A DNA stretch of 64,000 nucleotides from BD2-11 sp965115885 (GTDB taxonomy: Bacteria > Gemmatimonadota > Gemmatimonadetes > Longimicrobiales > Gaopeijiaceae): positions 930,001-994,000 of the forward strand of contig OZ220479.1 in assembly GCA_965115885.1 (NCBI GenBank), given 5' to 3'. The stretch's first letter is position 1; each line of letters begins with the position of its first letter. Below the pieces are notes generated by a model. It was not told the origin of the DNA and made no database searches. It was given only the letters and a program-made list of their open reading frames with translations. Positions 62,463-64,000 of the stretch are shown piece after piece. Both the position numbers and the translations under genes were made by a program.

Positions 62463-64000
62463 GTGAACCCCGGGTCGCGGGTCGGAGCGGGGCGGGGGGC
62501 CGCGCGCGCGCCCGGGGAGACGCGCGCGGGGGTCGTGCGGCGCGACTTGGTGGCGGGAACCAGCGTCGCGCTCGTCCTGATCCCCCAGTCGATGGCGTAC
62601 GCGGAGCTTGCGGGGTTGCCCGCCCAGTACGGGCTCTACGCCGCCGCCCTCCCCCCGCTCGGCGCCGCGATCTTCGCCTCCTCCCCGTATCTCCACACCG
62701 GTCCGGTCGCGCTCACCGCGCTACTCACCTTCGGCGCGCTCGTCCCCATGGCCCCGCGCGGGAGCGCCGAGTACGCGGGGCTCGCCGCGCTGTTGGCGCT
62801 GGTGGTGGGCGCCGTGCGCCTGCTCATCGGGTTGTTGCGCGCCGGCGGCGTCGCCTACCTGATGTCCCAGCCGGTCATCCAGGGGTTCACCTCGGCGGCG
62901 GCGATCCTGATCGTTCTCTCCCAAGTGCCCACGGTCGTCGGGGTGGTCGGACCCGGAGAGGGCGTCGTGGGCCAGGCGTTTTGGGCGCTGACTCATGTCG
63001 GGCTGTGGCAGGCCTCGAGCATCGGCTTCGCCGCCATGGCCGCGGTCGTCATCGCGGGCGCGCGCCGCATCGATCCCAGCTTGCCGGGCGTCCTCTTCGC
63101 GACCGCGCTGGCGCTGGTCGTCTCGACGGCGACCCGGTACGAGGGAGCCGTGCTCGGAGAAATCCCGGTCGGCGGCATCCCCGGCGCGCAGGGAGTGCCC
63201 TGGCTTCAGTTGCCCTCCCTGCTGGTCCCGGGGTTGGTGATCGCCCTGGTGGGGTTCGCCGAGACCACCTCCATCAGCCAGACCTTCGCCGCCCAGGACC
63301 GCAAGCTCTGGGATCCGAACCGGGAGTTCGTCAGCCAGGGGGTGGCCAACGCGATCTCCGGGCTCTCGGGCGGATTTCCCGTGGAAGGCTCGTTCAGCCG
63401 CTCCAGCCTCAACCGCTCCGCCGGCGCGCGCACGCGCTGGAGCGGTGCGGTGAGCGGGGTGGCGGTGCTCGCCTTCCTGCCCTTCGCCTCCGTGCTGGCG
63501 CCCCTGCCCCGGGCGGTGCTCGCGGCCATCGTCGTCACCGCCGCGGCGACGCTGGTTCGCGTCGGGGATCTGGTTCGGATCTGGAGGTTCTCGCGCCTTC
63601 AGGCGATGGTGGGATGGACCACTTTCGTCCTGACCCTCCTTCTGGTTCCCCGGGTCGAGGAGGCGATCCTGGTGGGCGTGGTGCTCTCGTTGGCGGTCCA
63701 TCTCTGGCGGGAGCGCGAGATGAGGCTGTCGCAGTGGACGGCGGACGGAGCGTTGCACTTGGCGCCCCGGGGCGTCCTCTGGTTCGGATCGGCGCCCATC
63801 CTGGAGAAGGCGGTCGCCCGCGCCTTCGCGGAGGTGGGGGATCTGCGCGAGGTCGTGTTCCACTTCGACGGAGTCGGACGCCTCGACTTCACCGGAGCCC
63901 TGCTCGTCGAGCGGATCACGCGGCAGGCGCACGACGCGGGTCTGGAAACGCGCCTCGAGGGCGTCCCGCCCCACGCCGAGAAGCTGATGCAGCGCGTCTT
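62463..64000 (+). CDS. SulP-family anion permease, 3' end outside the window
   Basis: At least 512 residues of a SulP transporter, cut by the right edge. The signature VALVLIPQSMAYAELAGLP is near the N-terminus, followed by about ten helices, with QPVIQGFTSAAAILIVLSQ and GFPVEGSFSRSSLNRSAGAR. A C-terminal STAS domain begins near 63,750 (VVFHFDGVGRLDFTGALLVE). The start is GTG 62463, seven bases after the chaperone stop, so it may share that transcript. Family members carry sulfate, bicarbonate or dicarboxylates; the neighbouring oxidoreductase leaves a sulfur link open but unproven. Confidence 0.92.
   Translation, partial: MNPGSRVGAGRGAARAPGETRAGVVRRDLVAGTSVALVLIPQSMAYAELAGLPAQYGLYAAALPPLGAAIFASSPYLHTGPVALTALLTFGALVPMAPRGSAEYAGLAALLALVVGAVRLLIGLLRAGGVAYLMSQPVIQGFTSAAAILIVLSQVPTVVGVVGPGEGVVGQAFWALTHVGLWQASSIGFAAMAAVVIAGARRIDPSLPGVLFATALALVVSTATRYEGAVLGEIPVGGIPGAQGVPWLQLPSLLVPGLVIALVGFAETTSISQTFAAQDRKLWDPNREFVSQGVANAISGLSGGFPVEGSFSRSSLNRSAGARTRWSGAVSGVAVLAFLPFASVLAPLPRAVLAAIVVTAAATLVRVGDLVRIWRFSRLQAMVGWTTFVLTLLLVPRVEEAILVGVVLSLAVHLWREREMRLSQWTADGALHLAPRGVLWFGSAPILEKAVARAFAEVGDLREVVFHFDGVGRLDFTGALLVERITRQAHDAGLETRLEGVPPHAEKLMQRV

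Noticed and set aside
1..64000. CRISPR array or rRNA operon
   Set aside because: No regularly spaced direct repeats and no rRNA-like stretches were seen on either strand.

Overview
The window is a high-GC chromosome segment from a Gram-negative bacterium with a TonB-energised outer membrane. Evidence for this is the ExbB/ExbD/TonB genes, a BtuB-type receptor, a carboxypeptidase-regulatory TonB receptor and many Sec, Tat and lipoprotein leaders. The mix of VPS10/BNR propellers, LVIVD lipoproteins, 6-bladed propeller lipoproteins, metal-dependent amidohydrolases and a DUF6580 protein recalls Gemmatimonadota. That placement is inference from gene content; no rRNA or other taxonomic marker is present. 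The long antisense reading frames opposite real genes are composition artefacts.

Layout. 1-9229: NAD synthesis (nadC partial, nadA) on the minus strand, then cupin, cory-CC-star protein, ArsA-type ATPase, CstA and a 1434-residue M14 peptidase on the plus strand. 9284-18082 (minus): an Ig-like lipoprotein and a TonB receptor with duplicated 5' regions, wreckage of receptor paralogues, an HD-like protein and an LVIVD lipoprotein. 18820-25968 (plus): lactate permease, amidohydrolase, then a cobalamin-riboswitch operon (btuB, DUF6580, BtuF-like). 25991-34562 (minus): SDR, a leucine-rich-repeat relic, VPS10/BNR protein, secreted HtrA-like protease and a Tat-exported amidase with a 90-residue partner. 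34905-37273: exbB-exbD-exbD-tonB. 37352-46352: yggS, purine nucleoside phosphorylase, a type-2 ileS with a swapped signature motif, a pseudouridine synthase, a frameshifted MA-type peptidase, envelope proteins and tRNA-Val.

46353-56500 is an accessory, decaying tract beside the tRNA. It holds three copies of one 6-bladed propeller lipoprotein gene (one broken by a frameshift and by a 188-bp MITE), an intact asd plus a duplicated asd 5' fragment, a stand-alone aspartate kinase domain, a metB-type pseudogene and IS21-type istB remnants. What looks like an IS21 terminus sits in front of copies 2 and 3 and supplies the -35 half of a promoter.

56577-64000 returns to housekeeping content: an HU protein, a molybdopterin oxidoreductase module (FeS/NrfD fusion, catalytic subunit, TorD-like chaperone) and a SulP permease cut by the window edge.

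The links between genes are functional as well as positional. ExbB/ExbD/TonB can energise both receptors. The riboswitch ties cobalamin uptake to vitamin supply. Most of the remaining single genes encode secreted peptidases, amidases or permeases, as expected for a peptide- and organic-acid-scavenging heterotroph.
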